From: Actinomycetes bacterium
GTDB taxonomy: Bacteria; Actinomycetota; Coriobacteriia; Coriobacteriales; Eggerthellaceae
Assembly (NCBI GenBank): GCA_023460315.1
Contig: JAEWQO010000136.1
Coordinates: 1-64,000 of the forward strand
Length of the DNA stretch: 64,000 bases
Direction: 5' to 3'
Below the pieces are notes generated by a model. That model was not told the DNA's origin. It did no database searches and worked only from the letters and a program-made list of their open reading frames with translations. The translations under genes were made by a program, and so were the position numbers. This document shows positions 50,681 to 59,268 of this stretch, piece after piece; within the stretch, counting starts at the first letter, position 1, and every line of letters begins with the position of its first letter.

Positions 50681-52534
50681 TCAGTTTGCGGCGGCATTCT
50701 TTCCCGCAACACGACCATAGGTCATCGCCATGCCGATGGACACGCCCGCAGTCGGCGTTGAATAGGCGTTGCCATAACGCTGGCCAAGACAGTTTCCAAC
50801 CGCATAGAGATTGTTGACGCGTGAGTAATCGGGTCGCACGACCACAAGGTCACCATCGGTCACCAGACCCGTAAGCGTGACGAGCCCTGCCGATCCAGTC
50901 GCTTCATTGCTGGATGGAGCAACGTAGTACGGCGGCTCGTCAATTGGCACCAGGTGAATCGCATCCTTGCCAAAATCGGTGTCCTTGCCAGCCGCGCATA
51001 GCGCGTTGTAGTGTTTGACCGACTCGACGCAGGCGGGAATGACGTCTTGATCGTACCCCGCATACTCAAGAGCCTTCTCGAGGGTATCGGCACCATACAC
51101 CGTCGAAGGCATGCGCTCGGTGATGGTGCACGAACGCACGATACCGCCCTCGGCACCACCTGCAACGACTGCCGACATGTCAGTGACGAGATCCTCGTAA
51201 TACTGCGGGCGGGTGTAATTGGGCGCACCGTGATCGATGCTGGCGTTTCGCACCGTCGTGAGCCATTTGGAATCGGTCACGGTGGCAACGATGCCAAGCG
51301 GCTGGCGAAGGGTTGCCGCATAGGTTCCAACCGTGATGCCTTCGTTCATGAACCGCTTGCCTTCTGCGTTGAGCCACAGGAACGGGGAGGTTCCCCAAGG
51401 GCCGCCGCCCCCGCCACCCATGGACATGGTCGGACGCGGACCTGGCTCTATATAGCCCCCAGCCCAACAGCCCATCTTGTGGCCGGACCCGTCGTTCATC
51501 GTCATGGTGGTCACGCTGTCGGCCTCCACGCCCTGCCGTTCGCTCCATTCCGCAACTTCGGTGATGAGCTGCCAGATCATTTGGCTGTTCTGGCCAAAGT
51601 CGCCACAGGCCAGAATGACGCCGCGCTCGGCTTCGAACTTGGTGTATGACCCATCGGAAGTCTTCGCGATGAGGCCGGTCACATCTCCATCGTCATTCTG
51701 AACAAGCACGGTGCCCGTCGTGTTGAAGTACCAGGTAGCCCCCAGGTCTTGAGCCTTTTTCATCGAGTAGCTCTGAGCTTCGCTCAAGTTTGAGAACATG
51801 CCCACACCATCAGCCGGCTGATCATTGTAGGGTCCCCAGAACATGGCATCGCCGACCCACGTCTTATAGCCTGCCTGCACGATGGGATAATCTCCCGGTT
51901 CGCGGCCATAGGCCACATGCAACCCCAGCTCTCCCTTGTCTCCGCGCGTGAGCATATGGCTATCCGACGGGATGAGCGAAAAGAAATTATCAAACATCTC
52001 TCCGCTGTTTTCCACAAAAACGCGAATGATCTCCGGGCTGACTCGGTTGCCGCCCCGTTTGCAAAACTCCGTGACAATGTCGCCCGTGTCGTACGGACCA
52101 TACCCTTGGTCGATGAGCCATTGCGAGTTGAAGTGGCCGATCTCCTGTCCATAGCAGTGAAGATAGTCGCTGCCATCCGCCGGTGCGCCCTTTTCGATCA
52201 CCGCAACGCTTGCACCTTCTTCCGCAGCCGCAAGCGCCGCCTGGATGCCCGCGTTCCCGCCTCCACATACGACGACATCGACTTTCACCGTCTCCGCAAT
52301 GTCAGAATCCGCTATCGTCGGAGCTGTTCCAAGCCAGTCTTCTTGACACATATAGCCCGATGGAAGTGCAGCGGTCTGATCAGCGGCCTCGCCCTGCGTC
52401 GAGCTACTCCCCGATTGCGGCGCGCAAGCCCCCAGCGCCATGCCCGAAGCAGCCAACGCGCCTGTTGCCAGCGCACCCTTCAGAAAACTGCGACGATTGA
52501 GGTCCGGTCCCTGCCCCTTGCTTTCCGTTTGCAT
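50681..52534 (-). CDS. Tat-exported FAD-dependent reductase, second copy
   Basis: 617 residues. The signal has twin arginines (LNRRSFLKGALATGALAASG) and a lipobox-like ALGAC. FAD-binding VDVVVCGGGNAGIQAALAAA and the C-terminal NLYAVGNCLGQRYGNAYSTP, GVSIGMAMTYGRVAGKNAA frame a fumarate/urocanate-reductase-like flavoprotein, with low similarity to the other copy at 38535. No heme motif. AAGGAGGAGG precedes ATG 52534, and a second ATG at 52552 overlaps that site. It is divergent from the HTH-SOR-like gene. Confidence 0.85.
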   Translation of the reverse strand: MQTESKGQGPDLNRRSFLKGALATGALAASGMALGACAPQSGSSSTQGEAADQTAALPSGYMCQEDWLGTAPTIADSDIAETVKVDVVVCGGGNAGIQAALAAAEEGASVAVIEKGAPADGSDYLHCYGQEIGHFNSQWLIDQGYGPYDTGDIVTEFCKRGGNRVSPEIIRVFVENSGEMFDNFFSLIPSDSHMLTRGDKGELGLHVAYGREPGDYPIVQAGYKTWVGDAMFWGPYNDQPADGVGMFSNLSEAQSYSMKKAQDLGATWYFNTTGTVLVQNDDGDVTGLIAKTSDGSYTKFEAERGVILACGDFGQNSQMIWQLITEVAEWSERQGVEADSVTTMTMNDGSGHKMGCWAGGYIEPGPRPTMSMGGGGGGPWGTSPFLWLNAEGKRFMNEGITVGTYAATLRQPLGIVATVTDSKWLTTVRNASIDHGAPNYTRPQYYEDLVTDMSAVVAGGAEGGIVRSCTITERMPSTVYGADTLEKALEYAGYDQDVIPACVESVKHYNALCAAGKDTDFGKDAIHLVPIDEPPYYVAPSSNEATGSAGLVTLTGLVTDGDLVVVRPDYSRVNNLYAVGNCLGQRYGNAYSTPTAGVSIGMAMTYGRVAGKNAAAN

Positions 52535-52590
52535 GTTATCCTCCTCCTTCATATCAAGTGACCATGCATAACGGGCAGATCGTACGTTTG

Positions 52591-52644
52591 ACGAGGTATC
52601 TTGCCTATCCGCCAAACGAGGTATGTCCCCCAATTGACGGATAT
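52591..52644. promoter_or_regulatory. Repeated operator in divergent region
   Basis: ACGAGGTAT occurs at 52591-52599 and 52616-52624, 25 bases apart, and a variant GACGGATAT follows at 52636-52644, all in one orientation between the flavoprotein gene and the HTH gene. The spacing suggests binding on the same face of DNA. Confidence 0.45.
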
Positions 52645-52757
52645 CCCCCCTTTTGGGGACAAGCCTGAAACTCCTGGAGTTCGACTCTACGATGCGTAGG
52701 TTCCGTTTTAGCAAGACCGCGAGTATCCTACTCACCGAGGATGAAAGGATCAACGCC

Positions 52758-53414
52758 ATGCCCTATCTCACCGCACATACCATCAAAAGCCTTCGCGAAG
52801 CGCAAAAGCTCACCCAGCTGCAACTTGCCGAGCGGCTCGACGTGAGCGACAAGACCATATCCAAATGGGAGACGGGAAGAGGACTCCCCGACATCTCCCT
52901 TCTCGAACCCTTGGCCGCCTGCCTGAAGGTGTCCGTCGCCGAATTGCTCTCCGGCGACGTCGCAACCAACCGCAACGTCTCGGCCAACATGAGCCGCACG
53001 AACTTTTACGTCTGTCCTCTGTGCGGAAACGTGATCACCAGCGTCGGCGAAGCATCCGTCTCGTGTCACGGCATCGTCCTGCCCCGGCTGGAAGCCGAGA
53101 ATCCTGACGAAGCCCACACGATCACCGTGGAAAAGAGCGATGGAGGCTATTTTGTCCAATGCGACCATCCCATGACCAAGGACCATCACCTCTCGTTCAT
53201 GGCCCTTCTGAGCAGTGACACCCTCCAGATCAAAAAGCTTTACCCTGAGCAGGATGCCCATGCCCGATTTGCCGTGAACGGGCCATCAACGCTGTACACT
53301 TTCTGCAACCATCACGGTCTCTATACCCAAAAGATACGCCGTGAAAAATTGCGCGCGCCAAGCATCTCCACTGCCCTTCCTGCCGCCGACACCCGTGAAA
53401 GGCCCTCGCCATAG
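52758..53414 (+). CDS. HTH regulator fused to superoxide-reductase-like domain
   Basis: 218 residues. Residues 5-65 are an XRE helix-turn-helix (LREAQKLTQLQLAERLDVSD, KTISKWETGRGLPDIS). After a CPLCGN cysteine pair, residues 90-200 match the desulfoferrodoxin/superoxide reductase fold: SCHG..LPRLEAENPDEAHTITVE, CDHPMTKDHHLSFMALLS and FCNHHGLY. The four histidines and the cysteine that bind the catalytic iron in superoxide reductase have counterparts (EAH, HPM, DHH, CNHHG). Known relatives pair DNA binding with a redox or oxygen-sensing iron domain; here sensing of superoxide or iron is inferred. Start at 52758 has GAAAGGA upstream. Divergent from the flavoprotein gene. Confidence 0.82.
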   Translation: MPYLTAHTIKSLREAQKLTQLQLAERLDVSDKTISKWETGRGLPDISLLEPLAACLKVSVAELLSGDVATNRNVSANMSRTNFYVCPLCGNVITSVGEASVSCHGIVLPRLEAENPDEAHTITVEKSDGGYFVQCDHPMTKDHHLSFMALLSSDTLQIKKLYPEQDAHARFAVNGPSTLYTFCNHHGLYTQKIRREKLRAPSISTALPAADTRERPSP

Positions 53415-54013
53415 AGGAGAGTAGACAACCACGGGCGATGCCAGACGGTGATTTGCAGGCCTCGCCCCGACAGAGACAACAGCGCACCGCAAAAGGCAGG
53501 TGGACAAAATTTGCGACTTAACGAGCAAAATGCGCTCGAAGAGACGGGTTTTCACGCTCTTGAAGGCACCGGACTTTTGCAACATCAGCATCATCCCAGC
53601 TCATGAATTTTGACGGCGGCTCTCAATTCACGAGAATCAGCCAGAATGCCGCTGGGGACACCTCGACCCGAAAAAAACGTCCACCGATATTTTTTCCATC
53701 CCTTTCATCACGCTGAAAATGCGCCCCGCGGCCCGCCCGAACTCGCGGCCCGCCTCGAACCGGCAGCCTGCCCCGCACTCACGACCTGCCCCGAACCAGC
53801 AGGCCGCCGCACGCCGCCCCCAATCGGTCCAGATCCCGGCGCGTACCGCCCTTCGCGACGTGCACCGGGACGACAAGGTTACCGACCTGTTTCCTGCATG
53901 AACTGTTTCTCCAGAGATTACGAGAAAAGCTCGCCTCTGGATCATTCGAGGACTATCCTGCGAGACACGGGCCACAGCGCTCGTCATTCACTCGAAGGCA
54001 AGGAGCATGGAAA
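53415..54013. other. Gap with GC-rich degenerate repeats
   Basis: No accepted gene. Around 53725-53810 imperfect 18-base units (CCTCGAACCGGCAGCCTG-like) repeat about four times and would encode proline/serine/asparagine-rich peptide. The last 100 bases before the nitroreductase gene may hold its promoter, but no clear boxes are seen. Confidence 0.4.
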
Positions 54014-54736
54014 ATGAAACCTGTCCCCGACTTATATCGCGCCATCGCACAACGTAAGTCAACACGCAAATATGACACACAGCCGCTAGATGCAGCAACG
54101 CTCCATGAGGTGAAGGGGGCCATCGCCGAGCTCTCGCCGCTCAATGCCTCGGTGCCGCTCACGTGGCGCTTTGCCCGGAAGACTAAGGGAAAATTCAGGG
54201 CAGAAGCACCCCACTATCTCATCATCAGCGGCAACGGCACCTCGGGAGAAATGGAAGAGGCCGGCTTCCGATTCGAGCAGCTCGTTTTGTGGCTTGACAC
54301 CAAAGGGATCGGAAGCGTTTGGCTGGGGTCGACGAGAGACGCCGAAAAAAGTGACACCGGAAACGACCTTGTCACGCTGGCTTTCGGCACACCGGCAGGA
54401 TCGCTGCACCGAACCGCAAGCGAGTTCAATCGCAAACCCCTTGAGAGCATCACCAACGCACCGGACGACGAATGCATGCAGGCTGTACACCTCGCACCTT
54501 CGGGAATGAACACCCAGCCCTGGTATTTTGAGAAGACGGATGGCAAGGTTTTGGTGTATCGGCAGAAGCTAAAGCCGCCGCTGTCCCTTGTCTACAAGCT
54601 CACCGACCTCGATATGGGAATTGCCCTCTGCCACTATGCGCTGGCATGTCAGCAGGAAGGCAAGCCTTTCACGTTCGCTCGATCTGAAGCGATGCCAAGC
54701 AAGTCCGGATTCACCCCCTTTGGGACAATCGAGTAG
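54014..54736 (+). CDS. Nitroreductase-family oxidoreductase
   Basis: 240 residues. The N-terminal IAQRKSTRKYDTQPLDAATL is the FMN-binding 'RrSvR.y' motif, followed by WLDTKGIGSVWLGS and the C-terminal LAPSGMNTQPWYFEKTDGKV characteristic of nitroreductases and the related 'TM nitroreductase' group. These FMN enzymes reduce nitro groups, quinones or flavins with NAD(P)H. The ribosome site GAAGGCAAGGAG lies about eight bases upstream. A GC-rich hairpin follows, so it is transcribed alone. Confidence 0.85.
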   Translation: MKPVPDLYRAIAQRKSTRKYDTQPLDAATLHEVKGAIAELSPLNASVPLTWRFARKTKGKFRAEAPHYLIISGNGTSGEMEEAGFRFEQLVLWLDTKGIGSVWLGSTRDAEKSDTGNDLVTLAFGTPAGSLHRTASEFNRKPLESITNAPDDECMQAVHLAPSGMNTQPWYFEKTDGKVLVYRQKLKPPLSLVYKLTDLDMGIALCHYALACQQEGKPFTFARSEAMPSKSGFTPFGTIE

Positions 54737-54747
54737 CAGGATCACAA

Positions 54748-54775
54748 GGCCGGGCGCTCTGCGGAACGCCCGGCC
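54748..54775 (+). terminator. Terminator-like hairpin after nitroreductase
   Basis: GGCCGGGCG (54748-54756) pairs with CGCCCGGCC (54767-54775) around a ten-base loop; no T run. A second small stem, AAGCCA/TGGCTT (54883-54898) followed by CCCTTTTC, lies further on. Confidence 0.6.
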
Positions 54776-54993
54776 CCGCTTCGCCCTGCTTCAAATCGGC
54801 CAAGATCGTGGGCCAGAAGCGGGCATTTTCTGCCATAGAGCATGCCGTTTCACCTGATTAAAATGCTCTTTTTTCAATCTCAAAGCCAACCGTGGCTTCC
54901 CTTTTCAGCTTTTTCACCGAACATGCCAAAGGATACTTCACCCGGATAAAGTACAATTCACCATACTGTTCATTTGAAGGAAGAAGCGGTTGC

Positions 54994-56556
54994 ATGGTTT
55001 CCAATGATTTCTGGGTATTGCTCGCGATGCTCATCTATTTCACCGTCGTGGTGGCTATCGGCTTCGTGTACGCGAAAAAGTCGAATGCCTCGTCAGAGAA
55101 TTACTTCTTGGGCGGGCGCGGGCTGGGCCCGTGGCTGACTGCCCTTTCTGCAGAAGCTTCGGACATGTCGGGCTGGCTGCTGATGGGCCTGCCGGGCGTC
55201 GCGTATTTCACCGGTGCCTCCGATGCCCTGTGGACAGCCATCGGCCTTGCCCTTGGGACATACCTGAACTGGAAATTCGTGGCAAAGCGGCTTCGAAAGT
55301 ATTCCGAGAAAGCCAATAACTCAATCACCATTCCCGATTTCTTCTCGAACCGATTCCATGACAAGAACAATGTCCTCATGACCATCGCCGCTGCCATCAT
55401 CTTGCTGTTCTTCTGCATCTATGTAGGAAGCTGTTTTGTGACCTGCGGCAAGTTGTTCTCAACGCTTTTCGGGCTCGACTACACCACCATGATGGTGATT
55501 GGCGCGCTTATCGTGTTCCTCTACACGTTCGTCGGCGGATACCTCTCGGTGTGCACGACTGACCTTGTGCAGGGAACAATTATGATCTGTGCCCTGGTTG
55601 TCGTGTTCGTGGGCAGCGTGACGGCAGCGGGGGGCCTGGACAACACGGTTGCGTTCCTGCGCGACATTCCCGGGTTCTTGAGCGCAACGCAGATTGCGAC
55701 GCCCGTTCTCGACGAGACGGGCAGACAGGTCATCCAAGATGGCACGCCCCTGTTTGGCGCTGCGCAAGAATATGGGGCGATCACGATCATATCCGGCCTG
55801 GCATGGGGTCTGGGCTACTTTGGCATGCCTCAAGTGCTGGTGAGATTCATGAGCGTCCGCCATTCAAACGAGCTCACAAAATCAAGGATCATTGCAGTCA
55901 CCTGGTGTATTGTATCCCTTGGCTGTGCGGTCTGCATCGGTCTCATCGGTCGCGTCGTCATCCCGACGGAATTCTTGACGCAGGCATCCGCCGAGAACGT
56001 CTTCATCGTCCTCTCGCAGATGCTCCTTCCGGCCTTTTTCTGCGGGCTGGTGGTATCGGGCATCTTCGCCGCCTCGATGAGTTCGTCGTCATCATATCTG
56101 CTCATCTCGGGATCTGCCGTGGCCACCAACATCTTCAAGGGACTCATCAAGAAGGATGCGACCGACCGCCAGGTCATGCTTGTGGCGCGCCTGACGCTTG
56201 TAGCCGTGCTGCTGTTCGGCATCGTCATCGCACTTGACGAGAATTCATCCATCTTCAACGTCGTTTCCTATGCCTGGGCGGGATTCGGCGCATCGTTCGG
56301 ACCGCTCATGCTCATGAGCCTGTACTGGCGGCGCACAAACTTTGCGGGCGCGTTGGCCGGCATGGTTTCCGGCGCGGCGACGGTTCTTGTGTGGCACTCG
56401 TTCGTGAAGCCTCTTGGCGGAATCTTTGGGGTCTATGAGCTTTTGCCGGCATTTGTGGTGGCCTTGCTTGCCATCGTCACTGTCTCGAAGCTTACCAAGG
56501 AACCGGCAAAGGAGGTCACCGATGAATTCGACACCTATAGGGAGTTGGACGTGTAG
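54994..56556 (+). CDS. putP: Sodium/proline symporter, PutP type
   Basis: 520 residues with about thirteen membrane helices of the SSS family. Matches to PutP: SENYFLGGRGLGPWLTALSA, EASDMSGWLLMGLPG, ADLVQG-like TTDLVQGTIM, GYFGMPQVLVRFMSVRHSNE and FAASMSSSSSYLLISGSAVA, where the serines line the sodium and proline sites. Start at 54994 (MVSNDFWVLL) has GAAGGAAG upstream; the frame to 54892 is discarded. Proline uptake would serve fermentation or osmoprotection. Convergent with the LytR_C gene. Confidence 0.9.
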   Translation: MVSNDFWVLLAMLIYFTVVVAIGFVYAKKSNASSENYFLGGRGLGPWLTALSAEASDMSGWLLMGLPGVAYFTGASDALWTAIGLALGTYLNWKFVAKRLRKYSEKANNSITIPDFFSNRFHDKNNVLMTIAAAIILLFFCIYVGSCFVTCGKLFSTLFGLDYTTMMVIGALIVFLYTFVGGYLSVCTTDLVQGTIMICALVVVFVGSVTAAGGLDNTVAFLRDIPGFLSATQIATPVLDETGRQVIQDGTPLFGAAQEYGAITIISGLAWGLGYFGMPQVLVRFMSVRHSNELTKSRIIAVTWCIVSLGCAVCIGLIGRVVIPTEFLTQASAENVFIVLSQMLLPAFFCGLVVSGIFAASMSSSSSYLLISGSAVATNIFKGLIKKDATDRQVMLVARLTLVAVLLFGIVIALDENSSIFNVVSYAWAGFGASFGPLMLMSLYWRRTNFAGALAGMVSGAATVLVWHSFVKPLGGIFGVYELLPAFVVALLAIVTVSKLTKEPAKEVTDEFDTYRELDV

Positions 56557-56574
56557 CCCATCCTGGCCGCAGTC

Positions 56575-57024
56575 TTAGCCGTTGGAGGCGCCTATCAGCA
56601 CCAAGACGTCTCCTTCGAAGTTAGAGGCATGCTCGGAGAACGTCACTTTCCGTATTCCGAGCGTCTTCGCCAGCTGGTCGGCGATCTTCCGGTATTTTCT
56701 ATCGTCATAGACAACGGACGATGTGGAAATCTCAAAATCAGAAACGCTGCGCACTTGAAACCCCAACGCACTCATCTTGGCGATAGCCTCCTGCCTTGCC
56801 TGCCCAGCATGCGGATGTCCTTGGATGGTGACCAGGCAATACTCTGGTGCCATACGGTCACTCACCTCAAAGTGTTCCGTTTGCTGCGATTCACGGGCCG
56901 CACCATAGCGGGACTCGTTTTGACCACCGGAAAGAACCGCGCTCACGAGGCCCGGCGCATTCAGAATGACGGCGGCCACAACCCCTACGGCCATCAAGAC
57001 CGCCAGTCCTCCCCTCTTTCCCAT
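56575..57024 (-). CDS. LytR_C-domain membrane protein
   Basis: 149 residues. One N-terminal membrane helix (GLAVLMAVGVVAAVILNAPG) is followed by an extracytoplasmic LytR/CpsA C-terminal domain: HPHAGQARQEAIAKMSALGF, a strand 'STSSVVYDDRKYRKIADQLA' and TLGIRKVTFS...VLVLIGA. The domain occurs at the C-terminus of LCP cell-wall ligases and alone, where its role is unclear. The start at 57024 has GAGGG upstream; upstream extension is rejected. Confidence 0.72.
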   Translation of the reverse strand: MGKRGGLAVLMAVGVVAAVILNAPGLVSAVLSGGQNESRYGAARESQQTEHFEVSDRMAPEYCLVTIQGHPHAGQARQEAIAKMSALGFQVRSVSDFEISTSSVVYDDRKYRKIADQLAKTLGIRKVTFSEHASNFEGDVLVLIGASNG

Positions 57025-57393
57025 GGCACTGCCCTCTCGTCGATCCTCATGACATGACTTCACCGTTCCCGCAGATATCATTATCGCAGGATTCGAGCAG
57101 ATTGACGCAACGGTAAAGAATGCCAAATGACAGAATGCAAAAGAGAACCCCTCCCCCAGAATTCGACCTTGCGGCCACCTGCGATAGAGCCAGATGGCAC
57201 GTGCGCTCAGACTCTTTGCCAAGAGGCGGCAGCGGCCTGGGCCTCTGCCAAGCTCCAGAAGAAAACAAGGTGAGCTCAAAGCGCTTATTGCCACCCAACG
57301 GCTCTGGGCATCGGCGAATGCGTTGGAATCCACTCCGTCGCGAATCTTTGCTAGGATATACTCTCCCGAAGGTTTCCGAACAGCAGGGAGCGC
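57025..57393. other. Divergent gap between LytR_C and TetR genes
   Basis: No gene seen. TATACT (57357-57362) is a likely -10 for the TetR gene. No clear repeat. Confidence 0.4.
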
Positions 57394-58107
57394 ATGATGA
57401 CGGCAAGGAAAACGAAGCGAGCCTGCAGAGACGCGTTCATGACACTCATCCACGAGCGCCCCTATCGTACCATCGCCGTAGGTGATATCGCACAAGTCGC
57501 CGGCATCAGCCGCAAAACATTTTATAATTATTTCCGCAGCAAGTATGAGCTGGTCAACTGGATCTTGTATTCGGAGATGACCAAAATCCGCAAGGCACCA
57601 CTCGACCAGGGCGTATGGGTCGCTTTCAAATCATTCCTTGATTTCTTCGACACGGATCGCGCCTTCTTCTCCGAGGCGATCTCTGATGCCAGCCCCGATG
57701 CGCTCGGGCGATACTACACGGATCTGCTCCACGAGATATTCTTCCCCGCGCTCGCCGACGGCTTCCGCAGCTCTCTGCGTAACGAGGAGGAAATCGACCG
57801 CGCGGTAACACTGCTTGCCGAAACCGGCCGCATCCTGACCGTCAGGTGGCTCGATGATCCCCGCAAGCCGTCGGCGAGCGAATTCATCGGCTTTCTCCAC
57901 CGGTGCCTCGATGCCCTCGCAGCGATGTCATGCGCCGAACGATCTGCACGCGAAAGCGTTGCAGTCTGCGCATACGCCGAATGTCTTCTCGGAACGGATT
58001 GGGCGCCGGTGCCGCAACCGGGCACGACACGCCTGGCAAAGCCCGACAGCCCCTCCCGTCTGCCCACAGCCCATCAGGTCATCCAGCCAACCAGAACGAG
58101 GCCATGA
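57394..58107 (+). CDS. TetR-family regulator
   Basis: 237 residues, start 57394 or 57397, GGGAG upstream. The N-terminal helix-turn-helix is clear: AFMTLIHERPYRTIAVGDIA, QVAGISRKTFYNYFRSKYEL. The C-terminal ligand domain resembles the TetR_C_7/DhaS-like type. The last 35 residues are proline/arginine-rich and may be unstructured. The metal-uptake operon starts 290 bases downstream in the same direction and is a plausible target. Confidence 0.88.
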   Translation: MMTARKTKRACRDAFMTLIHERPYRTIAVGDIAQVAGISRKTFYNYFRSKYELVNWILYSEMTKIRKAPLDQGVWVAFKSFLDFFDTDRAFFSEAISDASPDALGRYYTDLLHEIFFPALADGFRSSLRNEEEIDRAVTLLAETGRILTVRWLDDPRKPSASEFIGFLHRCLDALAAMSCAERSARESVAVCAYAECLLGTDWAPVPQPGTTRLAKPDSPSRLPTAHQVIQPTRTRP

Positions 58108-58253
58108 GCAGCCGCATCGGCAGCGGCGCCCAAATGTCTCGCCGTGTCCCGTGGCCAATCCAGTTGCAGCCGTGAGCATCTGCCCCCTGGCAGGATGAGC
58201 AATCCGTCGCAGCAAGGTATCGGGACTCAAGTCAGAATATTCACGTTTTAGGG

Positions 58254-58276
58254 TTACATTTTAAAATAATGTGTAA
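58254..58276. promoter_or_regulatory. AT-rich dyad upstream of metal-uptake operon
   Basis: ACATT (58256-58260) faces AATGT (58268-58272), within a wider TTACA...TGTAA frame. It lies 120 bases before the first gene of the operon, where a metal-responsive or TetR-type repressor could bind. Confidence 0.45.
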
Positions 58277-58394
58277 TTACTCACACGCATTTCAGACGGC
58301 TCTCCTATACTTCCCTTTATTTCTCATCGAGACTAATGCAACCAATGCACGACGACCTCATAGAGGAAGAAAAGCGGGCAGGAAAGGAATCATC

Positions 58395-59225
58395 ATGGGC
58401 ATGTGCGAGGGTCACGAGCGAAAACCGGGCTGGAACGAGATATCACAGCTGCCCGAACAATGGGAGTTGTATAAAAAGCTCATCGAAGGCGTGCCGGAAG
58501 ATATCGGTGTCAAAGACCTCTGCATCGGCAATCACTGGGTCTACGTCGAAGCCGAAAGCGGTTGTGGCATGGCCCTCACCGTCTCCGGCGGACGAGGTTC
58601 CTATGGCTTGGGAAGCAACCCCCTCTTCATGAGTCTGCGCGATCTCGCCTGCCAGGCAACCAGCTGGAATTTCCTCGAAGCAAGCGTGGGAGTGGCGGCC
58701 CTCAACGCCTGGTACTCCACGCCCGAGAACGCCACTGCGGCGGGCATGAAAATTGAAACCGCCACGTCAAATGACGGCTTCAAGTTATATCGCAACATCT
58801 GCGCCGGCAAAAAGGTCACCGTCGTGGGGCATTTTCCCCTCGTCGAGCGCCTCGCCGACCAATGCGAGCTCACCGTGCTCGAGCGAGACCCTCACGGCGA
58901 CGACTTCCCCGATCCCGCCTGTGAGTTTATCGTGCCTCATCAGGATTTCACTTTTATTACCGGCATCACCCTGACCAACAAGACCATGCCCCGGCTGCTT
59001 GAGCTTTCGCGCCGGTCTCAGGGCAGCACGGTTCTCGTGGGTCCCAGCGTCGTGCCCGCGCCGATTCTCTACGACTTTGGCGTTGATTGCATGGCTGGCT
59101 CCATCATCGATGACCCGGAGCGCGCACAAGCAGCCATCAGGCATGGTTCCACCGCGAACATCTTTCACAGCGGCGTCCAGAAAATGCGCGTCGAACGTCC
59201 AAACTGGCTCGAAGGTCTTAACTAG
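58395..59225 (+). CDS. DUF364/DUF4213 putative heavy-metal chelation protein
   Basis: 276 residues. The N-terminal region (GNHWVYVEAESGCGMALTVS) matches DUF4213 and the C-terminal half (GKKVTVVGHFPLVERLADQC, TVLERDP, VLVGPSVVPAPILYDFGVD, IFHSGVQKMRVER) the DUF364 Rossmann-like domain. Members are proposed to bind or insert metals and often sit beside FecBCDE-type transporters, as here. AAAGGAA lies upstream of ATG 58395. First gene of a five-gene operon. Confidence 0.8.
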   Translation: MGMCEGHERKPGWNEISQLPEQWELYKKLIEGVPEDIGVKDLCIGNHWVYVEAESGCGMALTVSGGRGSYGLGSNPLFMSLRDLACQATSWNFLEASVGVAALNAWYSTPENATAAGMKIETATSNDGFKLYRNICAGKKVTVVGHFPLVERLADQCELTVLERDPHGDDFPDPACEFIVPHQDFTFITGITLTNKTMPRLLELSRRSQGSTVLVGPSVVPAPILYDFGVDCMAGSIIDDPERAQAAIRHGSTANIFHSGVQKMRVERPNWLEGLN

Positions 59226-59268
59226 TTCGTCTGTGAGCAAAACGTCAACCAGAGAAGAAAGGAACGAC

